Shown: positions 6,825-13,307, counted from the stretch's first letter. The stretch is 13,869 nucleotides of DNA from an uncultured Flavobacteriales bacterium (GCA_905479845.1 CAJQOB010000175.1:1-13869); one strand, 5' to 3'. Program-made: numbers and translations. Notes: a model not told the origin generated them from the sequence alone.

Positions 6825-7336
6825 GTGTTTATCATATTTAGTTCTTCTAACTTCTCTTTGTTGACTTGGTTAGAAAATTTTGAAAGCAAAACTGACAGTT
6901 TAGGATGAATGTATGTTTTGCAAAAAGCATTGTCACGCCTTGAATAGAGGTAATTTTGGTAGTCCTCTGAGTTAAGACGAAAATCGCAAAAAGGAAGTAC
7001 CTGCGTCACTATTTCTTTGTCAAAATCTAGTTGAGATTCTCTTACTGTTTTTAGAGAACGTTCTACCTGATGTTCCGTAAATGTATATACAGCTGACCGG
7101 TACTTTTCTCTAAAAGTATGATTTGAAGTTGAGGAATGCGTAAACAAATGAATTTTTATAAGTTCCTCTAGAGCAATGACTTCCTCATTAAACGAAACAA
7201 TTACTGCTTCCGAGTATTCACTATATTCTCCTAAGGACGATATCCACCCTTGCTGTACATTTTCCACTCCCAATAGGGATTGAAAGACTCCTTCAGTACA
7301 CCAGTGGCAGCCACCACCAAAACCAATTTGTTCCAT
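6821..7336 (-). CDS. msrA: MsrA-family methionine sulfoxide reductase, GCHWC type
   Basis: A 171-residue divergent MsrA. The catalytic motif reads GFGGGCHWCTEGVFQSL, so GCFWG is replaced by GCHWC, with C10 catalytic and C13 close enough for a CxxC-like disulfide. Other family features: VENVQQGWISS (the GY/GW glycine turn), EAVIVSFNEEVI, THSSTSNHTFREKYRSAVY (equivalent to TxxxxQGxDxGxQYRSxIF), ITQVLPFCDFRLNSEDYQNYLYSRR, and a late Cys in AFCKTYI as a possible resolving residue. This subgroup is common in Bacteroidota. It should reduce methionine-S-sulfoxide, in free or protein-bound form, in the cytoplasm. Its ATG overlaps the TAA of the CNPC thioredoxin (TAATG), suggesting a dedicated reductant pair, and its TGA overlaps the next ATG. 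Activity toward Met-SO is inferred from the family. Confidence 0.85.
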   Translation of the reverse strand: MEQIGFGGGCHWCTEGVFQSLLGVENVQQGWISSLGEYSEYSEAVIVSFNEEVIALEELIKIHLFTHSSTSNHTFREKYRSAVYTFTEHQVERSLKTVRESQLDFDKEIVTQVLPFCDFRLNSEDYQNYLYSRRDNAFCKTYIHPKLSVLLSKFSNQVNKEKLEELNMINT

Positions 7337-7665
7337 TACTCAGCAATTAATTCATGGATTTTCTGTGCTAAACTATTCTCGGTTATTAGTCCTTGCGCTC
7401 GTTCTATTTCCTTGTTTGAATCAACGATTATGAGCGTTGGGACCGCTGTTACTCTGAACTGTTGCGCCAATTTCACATTTTCATCGGCTCTCGTTTTAAC
7501 GAACCTTACCTTCCCCCTAAATTGGGGCTCTAGCCTTTGGATGATTATCGACAAGGACTTGCAAGGGTTACAGGTTTCGGTGTAAAATTTCAAGATGATT
7601 GGAATATCACCTTCAGAATAAATTTTCTCGAATTCTTCAGTCGAAGTAATTTTCTCGATTCCCAT
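7336..7665 (-). CDS. Thioredoxin-fold protein with CNPC active site
   Basis: A 109-residue cytoplasmic thioredoxin. The strand FYTETCNPCKSLS carries the active site C32-N-P-C35 in place of the classical CGPC, and VTAVPTLIIVD contains the cis-proline loop. The length is that of a single-domain thioredoxin, and no signal peptide is seen. The stop and the start of the downstream GCHWC-type MsrA share one base (TAATG), so the two are probably made in a fixed ratio and this protein is a good candidate for the MsrA electron donor. The changed CNPC site would shift the redox potential relative to CGPC; the direction cannot be predicted with certainty. It follows DUF427 after 2 nt. Confidence 0.9.
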   Translation of the reverse strand: MGIEKITSTEEFEKIYSEGDIPIILKFYTETCNPCKSLSIIIQRLEPQFRGKVRFVKTRADENVKLAQQFRVTAVPTLIIVDSNKEIERAQGLITENSLAQKIHELIAE

Positions 7666-7667
7666 GT

Positions 7668-7946
7668 TTATCTCACTTCTACGCCCTTCCAGAAAGCGAC
7701 ATAGTCCTTAATTTTTTGCGCAGCGTCATTCGGTTGTTTATAGAACCAAGCAGCATCTATATTTTCATTCCCCTCGACCGTAATCGTGTAGTAACTTGCC
7801 TGACCTTTCCACGGGCAGGTTGAGTGCGTTGCAGTTTCCGTGAAGAACTCCTTGTTAATTGACTGAGGCGGAAAATATTGATTCCCCTCCACTTCAATTG
7901 TTTCATCGCTTTCTGCGATTACTGTGTTGTTCCAAGTTGCTTTCAT
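7668..7946 (-). CDS. DUF427 family protein
   Basis: A 92-residue protein of the DUF427 family. It begins MKATWNNTVIAESDETIEVEGNQYFPP, has the conserved THSTCPWKGQASYYTI (the TxCPWKG signature) and ends AAWFYKQPNDAAQKIKDYVAFWKGVEV, which is nearly the whole domain. I use the ATG at 7946 because the family starts with MKAxW; an in-frame ATG three codons upstream (7955) is possible. Function is unknown; the single Cys next to Pro-Trp-Lys is invariant. The gene sits in front of the thioredoxin with 2 nt between them. Upstream is a 150-nt stretch without a start-to-stop gene (see the fragment at 7978-8103). Confidence 0.85.
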   Translation of the reverse strand: MKATWNNTVIAESDETIEVEGNQYFPPQSINKEFFTETATHSTCPWKGQASYYTITVEGNENIDAAWFYKQPNDAAQKIKDYVAFWKGVEVR

Positions 7947-7977
7947 AATTACCATCGTTTTGTTGAGTTGATACTAT

Positions 7978-8103
7978 CTAACTGTCGATTTCAGCGAATT
8001 GAAAAGGGAAACCACTTGTTTCTCCTTCGATGGGTTTAAAAATTGGAGTAGCCGTTGATGTTCCAATTCCGTATTTCCCTTCCCTGTTCCAACATTTCTT
8101 ACA
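7978..8103 (-). other. Open, protein-like fragment without a start codon
   Basis: Between DUF427 and the DUF2721-like gene one minus-strand frame is open for 41 codons, CKKCWNREGKYGIGTSTATP, continuing with FKPIEGETSGFP and ending at TAG. It has no ATG, GTG or TTG start, and a TAA closes it upstream. Its composition looks coding (Gly/Pro turns, CxxC at the start), so it may be the 3' remnant of a lost gene. I do not recognise the family. Chance is possible at this length. Confidence 0.3.
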
Positions 8104-8482
8104 TTAAATGGTTATTGTCAAACTGAATCGGTCTAATGTGAATTGTTTTGAAAGCATACACTATAAGTAAAACCAAGGCAATGAAAACCGCCATTGTCCC
8201 AACGATTAAACTTATGTTGGAAAGGAATGTGAACTGGCTAAAAAATACTCCCATCATTCCAGATAAAACGTATAATCCAGCGGCACAATACAGCAGTGTG
8301 GACGCATACGAAAGACGTTTTATTTGCTTTATTTTGAGCGCTGCGATCCGATGCTGAAAGTCTGTGCACTTATTCGACAATAATGCGCCAACTTCTCCAC
8401 TAATAGCGATCATTTGACCTGTCGTTGAAAAAATCAGCATTCCTACTCCAGGAAGAATTGTTATTGGAAGATACCACTCCAT
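8099..8482 (-). CDS. DUF2721-like small membrane protein
   Basis: A 127-residue inner-membrane protein with three predicted membrane segments: about residues 6-30 (LPITILPGVGMLIFSTTGQM), 62-85 (STLLYCAAGLYVLSGMMGVFF) and 90-113 (ISLIVGTMAVFIALVLLIVYA). Between the first and second lies a basic, soluble heptad-like stretch (DFQHRIAALKIKQIKRL). This order, with an N-terminal small-residue helix followed by an R/L-rich loop, resembles DUF2721 proteins of unknown function. The ATG comes one base after the stop of the upstream hypothetical gene. The family match is from pattern only. Confidence 0.6.
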   Translation of the reverse strand: MEWYLPITILPGVGMLIFSTTGQMIAISGEVGALLSNKCTDFQHRIAALKIKQIKRLSYASTLLYCAAGLYVLSGMMGVFFSQFTFLSNISLIVGTMAVFIALVLLIVYAFKTIHIRPIQFDNNHLM

Positions 8483-8483
8483 A

Positions 8484-9020
8484 TTACCCTATAAATTTTA
8501 CCACTTCAATGTTTTCTTTCTTTAAGACGGAAGAGTTTAGCCTTACATACTCTTTTTCTTGTTTATCATAGCCAAGCGCCTTGAAAGTATGTCCATATGG
8601 GCAAGGTGGAAAATCTGGAAACCCTTCCCGAAGCACAAAGCGATCTGCTTCAAATTCATTTCGTGAAATCTTCCGCATGTTGTACTGCCTCTTTATTTCA
8701 ACTCCAGGAGGTTTTCCAACAAATTCAATAATGGTCAACTTAAACTTTGAACCATACCCCATTTCAATAAGCTGCTGAAACTCTAATTTGGTTAGTAAAA
8801 GATACCCCTTAACATCAAATAATGGTGAATTGATGGCAAAAATTACTTCCTCGGTCTTTCTATCCTTGTAAGCGACATCAACAAAAAACAAATCGTCGGA
8901 TGACAAAAAGATCCCTTTGTCTACCACAAATATTTTATCCTCTTTTAATTCGAGTTGCATGGAATAACCATATAGCTCAAAATCTAAAATGAGGTCAGCT
9001 ATTTTCCCAAGCATTTTCAT
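8484..9020 (-). CDS. Hypothetical protein with CPYGHTF motif
   Basis: A 178-residue soluble protein I do not recognise. The first ~115 residues alternate beta-strand patterns (LELKEDKIFVVDKGIFLSS, FFVDVAYKDRK, VIFAINSPLFDVKGYLLLT). The C-terminal part holds DFPPCPYGHTFKALGYD followed by a KEYVRLNSSVLKKENIEVV tail; the single Cys beside Pro and the near His could bind metal or act in redox chemistry, but that is speculation. It has no signal peptide or membrane segment. Its ATG overlaps the TGA of ytxJ by 4 nt, and its own stop lies 1 nt before the next ATG, so it is firmly part of the operon. An alternative start is M3. Confidence 0.8.
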   Translation of the reverse strand: MKMLGKIADLILDFELYGYSMQLELKEDKIFVVDKGIFLSSDDLFFVDVAYKDRKTEEVIFAINSPLFDVKGYLLLTKLEFQQLIEMGYGSKFKLTIIEFVGKPPGVEIKRQYNMRKISRNEFEADRFVLREGFPDFPPCPYGHTFKALGYDKQEKEYVRLNSSVLKKENIEVVKFIG

Positions 9021-9361
9021 AGATGATCGGATATTTTCTGGGGAGAGATTGCGTGGTGGGTAGCCACATGAACTACCTTCCCATTTTTGAGCACAATAAT
9101 CTGCGGCGATTGGTGAGTAACGTCAAGGTATTCCGCGATAAAAGTAGAAACAGACCTATATTTTAAGAGGTCCAAATAATTAAAATCCGCTCTCCCAGAA
9201 ATAAAATCAGAATAGCCCTCAGAGATCCTACTTTTAGCATGGGCACTGATTCCGCATCTGGTACTGTCTTTAAAAAGAATTTGTGGCTTTGATGAGGATT
9301 TTGTCACCAATCCTTCTACTTCTTCTTTTGACGTTATATGGTCCCATTCTTTCATATTCAT
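9017..9361 (-). CDS. ytxJ: YtxJ-type bacillithiol-system monothiol redox protein (DUF2847)
   Basis: A 114-residue thioredoxin-fold protein of the YtxJ family. The active-site strand is PQILFKDSTRCGISAHAKSR with one Cys (C36) and no partner at +3, as in monothiol bacilliredoxin-like proteins. Downstream motifs fit the family: NYLDLLKYRSVSTFIAEYLDVTHQSPQIIVLKNGKVVHVATHHAIS, where HQSPQ is the cis-proline loop. It presumably exchanges thiols with bacillithiol, which many Bacteroidota make. The ATG at 9361 overlaps an upstream TGA (ATGA, 9358-9361), and the stop overlaps the next ATG by 4 nt, so it is translationally coupled on both sides. Confidence 0.87.
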   Translation of the reverse strand: MNMKEWDHITSKEEVEGLVTKSSSKPQILFKDSTRCGISAHAKSRISEGYSDFISGRADFNYLDLLKYRSVSTFIAEYLDVTHQSPQIIVLKNGKVVHVATHHAISPQKISDHL

Positions 9362-9474
9362 GCATTTAAACTGAAGCAGGATAAATAATTTAACTGCTCA
9401 TCTACACGAAAATAGTGCTCTACAGCTTTTCTTGCGTGCTTATATTTCCCTGTTTCGTGTTTAAACTTCCGAAG
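9358..9474 (-). other. Protein-like fragment in frame behind the AhpD-like pseudogene
   Basis: Directly after the TGA of the AhpD-like frame, the same minus-strand frame stays open for 38 codons: KFKHETGKYKHARKAVEHYF, then RVDEQLNYLSCFSLNA, ending at TGA. That TGA overlaps the ytxJ ATG by 4 nt, exactly the coupling used elsewhere in this operon, which suggests that a real gene once ended here. No start codon of its own is seen. It is either a C-terminal extension of the AhpD-like protein or the remnant of a separate small gene. I do not recognise the family. Confidence 0.35.
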
Positions 9475-9933
9475 TCAATCGATGAAAGGAGTTTCTCCCT
9501 GAGCAAGCTTCAGTCTGGTCCAAACATTCATTTTAATAATAATCGCTGCTATTTCAGCAATCTCCTTTTCTGAGAAATAGCTTGCCAGTTGATCATGGTA
9601 TTTTTGAAAGTTTTTATTCTAGCCTTCGGTAAGCACATCGCAATATTCCAGAGCTGCTTTTTCGCTGTCGTTAAATAGCTCACTGTTCCACCAAGAAGAA
9701 ATGTTATCCACTTTTCCCTCGTTTATTCCTATTTCTCTGACCGTTTTAGCGTGCAGAATAACACAATAGGCACATTCATTTTTTTGCGCAACCCTCAATC
9801 GAAGGAGTTGTGCAAGAGTTTGATCAACATCCAATTCTGCTGTATAACCGAATGCTTTTGCCATTTGTTTTGCCAACTCCAAAAACGGTGTTTGGTCAGG
9901 GTTAAATCGTGTGTTTTTAAATTGTATTTCTAT
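9475..9933 (-). pseudogene. AhpD-like carboxymuconolactone decarboxylase family protein, nonsense mutation
   Basis: A ~152-residue AhpD-like peroxidase/decarboxylase-family protein. It reads FNPDQTPFLELAKQMAKAFG, LLRLRVAQKNECAYCVILHAKTVRE with the CxxC...H active-site motif (ECAYCVILH), and DNISSWWNSELFNDSEKAAL. A TAG at 9619-9621 then interrupts LTEG/NKNFQKYHD, and the frame continues with normal family sequence (EIAAIIIKMNVWTRLKLAQG) to TGA 9475. The likely original start, six codons before FNPD in good alignment with relatives, is now ATA (9931-9933). The only other start upstream of the CxxC is the TTG at 9882, inside conserved sequence. So both the start and one internal codon seem mutated. 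The gene is out of use unless TAG is read through. The region upstream (9934-10007) holds no gene. Confidence 0.82.
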
Positions 9934-10007
9934 TGCTCAAATTTTAATCGTGTTTTGAGATTAACTGAACACCCCGAATAAAGGCGTCCAGCAGTTTCTC
10001 AATATTA

Positions 10008-10499
10008 TTAAAGGAAGGTTTCAAAACGTTCAAAGTGACATGTGTAACCGTTCGGATTTTTTTCAAGGTAATCTTGATGTGATTCCTCTGCATTCCAAAA
10101 CTTAGAGTATGGTTCGAGGGTAGTGACTACTTTTCCATCCCACCTACCTGAAGCATCTACAACGGCAATAACTTCTTCTGCAATCTGTTTCTCTTCTTCG
10201 TTTTGAAAGAATATTGCTGACCGATAGCTCGCACCACGATCATTCCCTTGTCTATCGATTGTAGTAGGGTTGTGTATACGGTAGAAGTAATCTAGAATTT
10301 CTTTAAAACTCGTTTCATCTGGGTTGTACACCAGCTCAATACCCTCTGCATGTCCCGGATGATATCGATAGCTCGGGTTTTCGTTTTCTCCCCCAATGTA
10401 TCCGACCTCTGTATCAACAATACCCTTTCTCTTTCTGAAAAGATCTTCCATACCCCAAAAGCATCCTCCCGCTATATAGGCTTTCTTGTAATTTTCCAT
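10008..10499 (-). CDS. msrA: Peptide-methionine (S)-S-oxide reductase MsrA, canonical
   Basis: A complete 163-residue MsrA that reduces Met-S-sulfoxide in proteins using a catalytic Cys and a thioredoxin-reduced disulfide. It shows IAGGCFWGMEDLF (C13 catalytic, in GCFWG), TEVGYIGGENENPSYRYH, HAEGIELVYNP (with the active-site Glu), TIDRQGNDRGASYRSAIF, SKFWNAEESHQDYLEKNP and a C-terminal GYTCHF (C154 as likely resolving Cys). All core active-site positions are present, in contrast to the second, broken copy at 12254-12718. It has no signal peptide, so it is cytoplasmic. The ATG at 10499 follows an A-rich leader (AAAAAGAA). It lies behind a 111-nt spacer after the secreted-protein gene, so it may have its own promoter, although I see no clear TAnnTTTG. 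Confidence 0.95.
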   Translation of the reverse strand: MENYKKAYIAGGCFWGMEDLFRKRKGIVDTEVGYIGGENENPSYRYHPGHAEGIELVYNPDETSFKEILDYFYRIHNPTTIDRQGNDRGASYRSAIFFQNEEEKQIAEEVIAVVDASGRWDGKVVTTLEPYSKFWNAEESHQDYLEKNPNGYTCHFERFETFL

Positions 10500-10610
10500 T
10501 TCTTTTTAAATAATTTGTTCTTCAATTAGTTCAGTCAACTCTCTGTTGCAGACATGAATTTAAGGTTGCTTTCTGTTCCCAACACTATGCGTTTTCCTAC
10601 GTTTGGCACT
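10500..10610 (-). other. Spacer with possible coding remnants
   Basis: The 111 nt between the secreted protein and canonical msrA contain two protein-like minus-strand stretches in different frames, VPNVGKRIVLGTESNLKFMS and VCNRELTELIEEQII followed by TAA. Together they look like the end of a frameshifted gene whose stop lies 4 nt before the msrA ATG. No family is recognised and the length is short, so this may be chance. No convincing promoter or terminator is seen. Confidence 0.25.
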
Positions 10611-11090
10611 TTATAATTCAAAACCAAGGTGTACTCCTCCGTATAACTCAGAATTTTCTGAGACAACACCTCCAATAACAGGTCCCACGTGAAACCAGCG
10701 AACAGGTCTTATGTTAAACTCAACTTCGAGATATCCCCCAATTTCATGATGAAATTCTTCATAGTTTTTACTAAAACTAAGATTTGGTCCAATGTTTAAC
10801 GTCATCCATTTTTTCGGATTCACACTACCCAAAAGGGCAATAGAATTCGTCTTGTGATCATCATAAAGTCTTGTGTACGAAATTCCCGCTCCCCAAGTAT
10901 GATTCCACCAATAAGTAAAATGGAATTCATTTCCGAAATTGGCTTTTTCGTGTCCCATGGAATATGAATAGATCATAGATCCTATCAACTCATAGATCCC
11001 ATTATGCGTTTTTTCTTCATCATGCTCCTGCGCCTGTAGTGCAGTTATCTGAAATGCAAGTAACAATGTAATCAGTAGTTTTCTCTCCAT
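10611..11090 (-). CDS. Secreted beta-barrel-like hypothetical protein
   Basis: A 159-residue exported protein. Residues 1-20 (MERKLLITLLLAFQITALQA) form a clear Sec signal peptide with cleavage after LQA. The mature part alternates aromatic and polar residues in short amphipathic strands (FGNEFHFTYWWNHTWGAGISY, WMTLNIGPNLSF, IGGYLEVEFNIRPVRWFHVGPVIGG) and ends ELYGGVHLGFEL with a C-terminal Phe-x-Leu. This is the pattern of a small outer-membrane beta-barrel. It is His-rich just after cleavage (EHDEEKTH). I do not know its function; it stands out among cytoplasmic redox enzymes. The start ATG lies 21 nt after the stop of the zinc-ribbon gene. Confidence 0.75.
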   Translation of the reverse strand: MERKLLITLLLAFQITALQAQEHDEEKTHNGIYELIGSMIYSYSMGHEKANFGNEFHFTYWWNHTWGAGISYTRLYDDHKTNSIALLGSVNPKKWMTLNIGPNLSFSKNYEEFHHEIGGYLEVEFNIRPVRWFHVGPVIGGVVSENSELYGGVHLGFEL

Positions 11091-11111
11091 GGTTAATGAG
11101 TGTGTTGTCTA

Positions 11112-11387
11112 TTAGGCTATTTCCTTATCACAGTTTGTGCAGATATATTTGTTTTCATGTTTGTGAGTTGTATTGACATGAACGTCCACCACTTCACTAA
11201 TGAAATTACTGTAAATGTCCTTTCCAGGTTTCAAGTGTTTATCTTTTACAACTTCATAATACTTCCCTTCCCACTCGTTATGCCCCCAGCAAACTGGACA
11301 CATTCCTTCCGGAGCAGAACCCGTGGCTTCTCCATTTTCTTTTTTCGAAAAGAATGTCTTAATATTTTCAAAAATTGCGCTCATCAT
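11112..11387 (-). CDS. Small zinc-ribbon-like protein
   Basis: A 91-residue protein with two CxxC knuckles, C30-P-V-C33 (GMCPVCWGHNEW) and C83-T-N-C86 (YICTNCDKEIA), about 50 residues apart, as in a zinc ribbon or treble-clef-like site. Between them lies EGKYYEVVKDKHLKPGKDIYSNFISEVVDVHV, likely helical. The N-terminal ~20 residues are basic and amphipathic (FENIKTFFSKK). No known family is named with confidence; similar small proteins occur in Flavobacteriales. The first ATG (11387) follows the TGA of the GNAT pseudogene by one base; the second Met is also possible. The Zn site could sense thiol oxidation, which is only an idea. Confidence 0.72.
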   Translation of the reverse strand: MMSAIFENIKTFFSKKENGEATGSAPEGMCPVCWGHNEWEGKYYEVVKDKHLKPGKDIYSNFISEVVDVHVNTTHKHENKYICTNCDKEIA

Positions 11388-11388
11388 T

Positions 11389-11667
11389 TCAGTATTTAAT
11401 TATTGTTTTCCATGTCTCGTGACGCATTGCCACAGCTCGAATATAACTACATATTGCCCTTGCCTCAAAACATTCGTCCGTTAACTTTTGGAACGTTTTC
11501 AGCACTAGTTCCTTACCAATTCCCTTCCCTCTGTGACTTGTTGGGACTTCTGAATGAATTAGTCTCATTCCAGAACAACTATCCAGTGATTACATAACCT
11601 TTGCGTTTGTTGCGTCATCTAACGGTAAAACGAACATCCTGTTCTCAGCGTCGTGAATTATCTCCAT
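11389..11667 (-). pseudogene. GNAT acetyltransferase of the Acetyltransf_CG (YjdJ-like) type, internal stop
   Basis: One minus-strand frame from ATG 11667 to TGA 11389 spans 93 codons, the normal length of this small GNAT family. It reads MEIIHDAENRMFVLPLDDAT, then after a TAA near residue 26 continues in frame with GMRLIHSEVPTSHRGKGIGK (the HTEVP and RGxGxG/A acetyl-CoA motif), ELVLKTFQKL, and ARAICSYIRAVAMRH (the typical CpxV...RH end). At the break, the expected YVITG is found in another frame, so two compensating indels probably caused the stop. The ATG overlaps the TlpA-like stop (TAATG) and the TGA comes 1 nt before the zinc-ribbon ATG, so it was a regular operon member. The product is now only ~25 residues long. 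Confidence 0.8.
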
Positions 11668-12257
11668 TATTTCAAAATTTTATTTAAATATTCCACTGCA
11701 CCATCTGGATTGATATGAAAATCGGCAAAAACAATCGTGTTTTCCTGGTCGATAAAGATGAACCAAGGTGTACCACCTGTCTTATAATCTTCCATAATTG
11801 TTGATCGCCCATCTCCAGGATCATGTCCGAAAGGAATATCTAGATTGTATTTCTTTTGCGTTTCACGAAGTTTGTCAAACGTATTGACATCTGTCCCTTC
11901 AAAAACAGTCTGAACGGCTAAAAATGCGATCTTATCATTATCCTTAAATTCATTCACTAATCGCTGCAGTGAGGGTAATCCGTGACTATGACATCCTGGG
12001 CACCAATGCTGATAACAGTAAATAATCTTAAACTTTCCTTCGTAATCAGAGAGATTAATTGGTGAAGACAGTTCTTTACCATCTGCATTAATCCATTGTT
12101 CTACTCTAAGTTCAGGTGCTTTAACAATCTCTGTAGATTCCATATTTCTATTACCGCTATGCGGATTTATTAATTCGCTATTAGGGTCTTCTCCGCATGA
12201 ACCAATTGTGGTTCGAACAGACAAGATGAAAACCAATATTATCTTACTTAAGCTCAA
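11667..12257 (-). CDS. TlpA/AhpC-TSA-like thioredoxin lipoprotein
   Basis: A 196-residue exported thioredoxin-fold protein. The N-terminus (LSKIILVFILSVRTTIGSCG) is a signal sequence with a lipobox-like IGSC, so C21 is the likely lipidated Cys. A linker follows to ~45. The TlpA/Redoxin domain has SPINLSDYEGKFKIIYCYQHWCPGCHSHG with active site C86-P-G-C89 and GGTPWFIFIDQENTIVF with the cis-Pro loop. It should face the periplasm, as a disulfide reductase or an electron donor, for example for a periplasmic MsrA. The start is TTG (12257), which overlaps the TGA that ends the msrA frame upstream (TTGA); no ATG is available before the signal sequence. The downstream GNAT pseudogene starts within its stop codon. 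The frame is intact. Confidence 0.85.
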   Translation of the reverse strand: MSLSKIILVFILSVRTTIGSCGEDPNSELINPHSGNRNMESTEIVKAPELRVEQWINADGKELSSPINLSDYEGKFKIIYCYQHWCPGCHSHGLPSLQRLVNEFKDNDKIAFLAVQTVFEGTDVNTFDKLRETQKKYNLDIPFGHDPGDGRSTIMEDYKTGGTPWFIFIDQENTIVFADFHINPDGAVEYLNKILK

Positions 12258-12718
12258 CTTTCAGTTGTTTCTACTCTACAACTACCGTAATAATCTTGAT
12301 GGAACTACTCTGCTTTATTAAACGTTTCAAGGGGTTTAACTTGAGTAGTTATTTTCTTCCCATTGGTTTGTCCATATTCAAAGAGTACTTTCTCCATTGT
12401 CTCTTTTTGCACCTCCGTCCGATATAGGATTATTGAACGGTATTGAGATGTGCTCGTTAAGTTTTTTGGATTGGTATCTCGATACGTTTTCACAAATGTT
12501 TCTACCAATTCTTTCAGTGTTATATTGTTCGGATCGAACTCAACGTCCACAACTTCTGCATGTCCAGTTCTACCTCCACACACATCTGTATACTTCGGGG
12601 CCATTGTGTGCCCACCTGCGTATCCTGATACTGCGTCAATCACTCCTGGGATTTCCTGAAGGAATTTCTCAACTCCCCAGAAGCACCCTCCACTAAATGT
12701 TGCAAATTCTGTTTTCAT
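12254..12718 (-). pseudogene. msrA: Second MsrA, interrupted by TAG before the HQDY segment
   Basis: An MsrA that follows msrB after 12 nt. It shows FSGGCFWGVEKFLQEIPGV (C12 catalytic), DAVSGYAGGHTMAPKYTDVC, GRTGHAEVVDVEFDP, DTNPKNLTSTSQYRSIILY and TTQVKPLETFNKAE. There a TAG (12305-12307) stops it after 137 residues. The same frame continues FHQDYYGSCRVETTES to TGA 12254, so the family's xHQDYY segment, which contains conserved active-site Asp and Tyr, is present in DNA but lost from the protein. The final TGA overlaps the TTG start of the TlpA-like gene, as expected of the original gene end. A GAG-to-TAG change would explain it. The truncated protein is probably inactive unless TAG is read through. 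Confidence 0.8.
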
Positions 12719-12730
12719 TACTATTTCTCC

Positions 12731-13177
12731 TTATTCCTTAATTATATCTATTGACTCCGAGTTAATGCAATAGCGCAAACCGCTTGGTTCTGGTCCATCA
12801 GGGAAAACATGCCCAAGATGTCCATCACAGTTGTTACACATAACCTCTACTCGAACCATTCCGTACGAGCTGTCTTTTTCATACTTTATCGCGTTCTCGC
12901 GAATGGGCTCCGTAAAACTGGGCCATCCCGTTCCTGAGTTAAACTTGATTGAAGAATCGAACAGTTCATTCTCGCAGCAGATACACTTATATTTCCCAGC
13001 ATCATGAGCATGACAAAATGCTCCCGAACCCGCCACTTCGGTGCCTTTTAATCGAGTTATTCGGAATTGTTCAGGCGTTAGTATTTCCTTCCATTCTTTT
13101 TCCGTTTTCTCCACTCGCTTATCAGGAGTTGGACTCCCATTATTCGCATATCTTATTACATCATTCCAGTTCATCAT
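12731..13177 (-). CDS. msrB: Peptide-methionine (R)-S-oxide reductase MsrB
   Basis: A complete 148-residue MsrB that reduces methionine-R-sulfoxide. From MMNWNDVIRYANNGSPTPDK it shows TPEQFRITRLKGTE, FCHAHDAGKYKCICC and VEVMCNNCDGHLGHVFPDG, with zinc ligands C65, C68, C114 and C117, then SGTGWPSFTEP and the catalytic C137 in GLRYCINS; C55 is a possible resolving Cys. I start at the first ATG (13177) because relatives begin here; a GTG at 13240 would add 21 residues of no known homology. It sits between the CFWSGE protein and the second msrA, the usual A/B pairing. A TAACTTTG at about 13204-13211 resembles a -7 element, but no TTG lies at the right distance. Confidence 0.95.
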   Translation of the reverse strand: MMNWNDVIRYANNGSPTPDKRVEKTEKEWKEILTPEQFRITRLKGTEVAGSGAFCHAHDAGKYKCICCENELFDSSIKFNSGTGWPSFTEPIRENAIKYEKDSSYGMVRVEVMCNNCDGHLGHVFPDGPEPSGLRYCINSESIDIIKE

Positions 13178-13307
13178 AGCTGTATATATTAAATCCTTAT
13201 TCTCAAAGTTATAGGTTCTTCCTTCAATTAAAGTGTCCACATTTCTTCAACTCTTGTTCACTTTTCCCCTCATTAAATAGCTTCCAACTTTCTACAATCT
13301 TAGCATC

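Noticed and set aside
9475..9477. TGA read as selenocysteine at the end of the AhpD-like frame or in the Msr genes
   Set aside because: The catalytic Cys codons inspected are ordinary Cys codons, and the TGA lies at the usual family end.
13178..13240. Longer MsrB starting at GTG 13240
   Set aside because: The extra 21 residues do not match the family, and the ATG at 13177 begins exactly at the usual MNWNDVI-type N-terminus.
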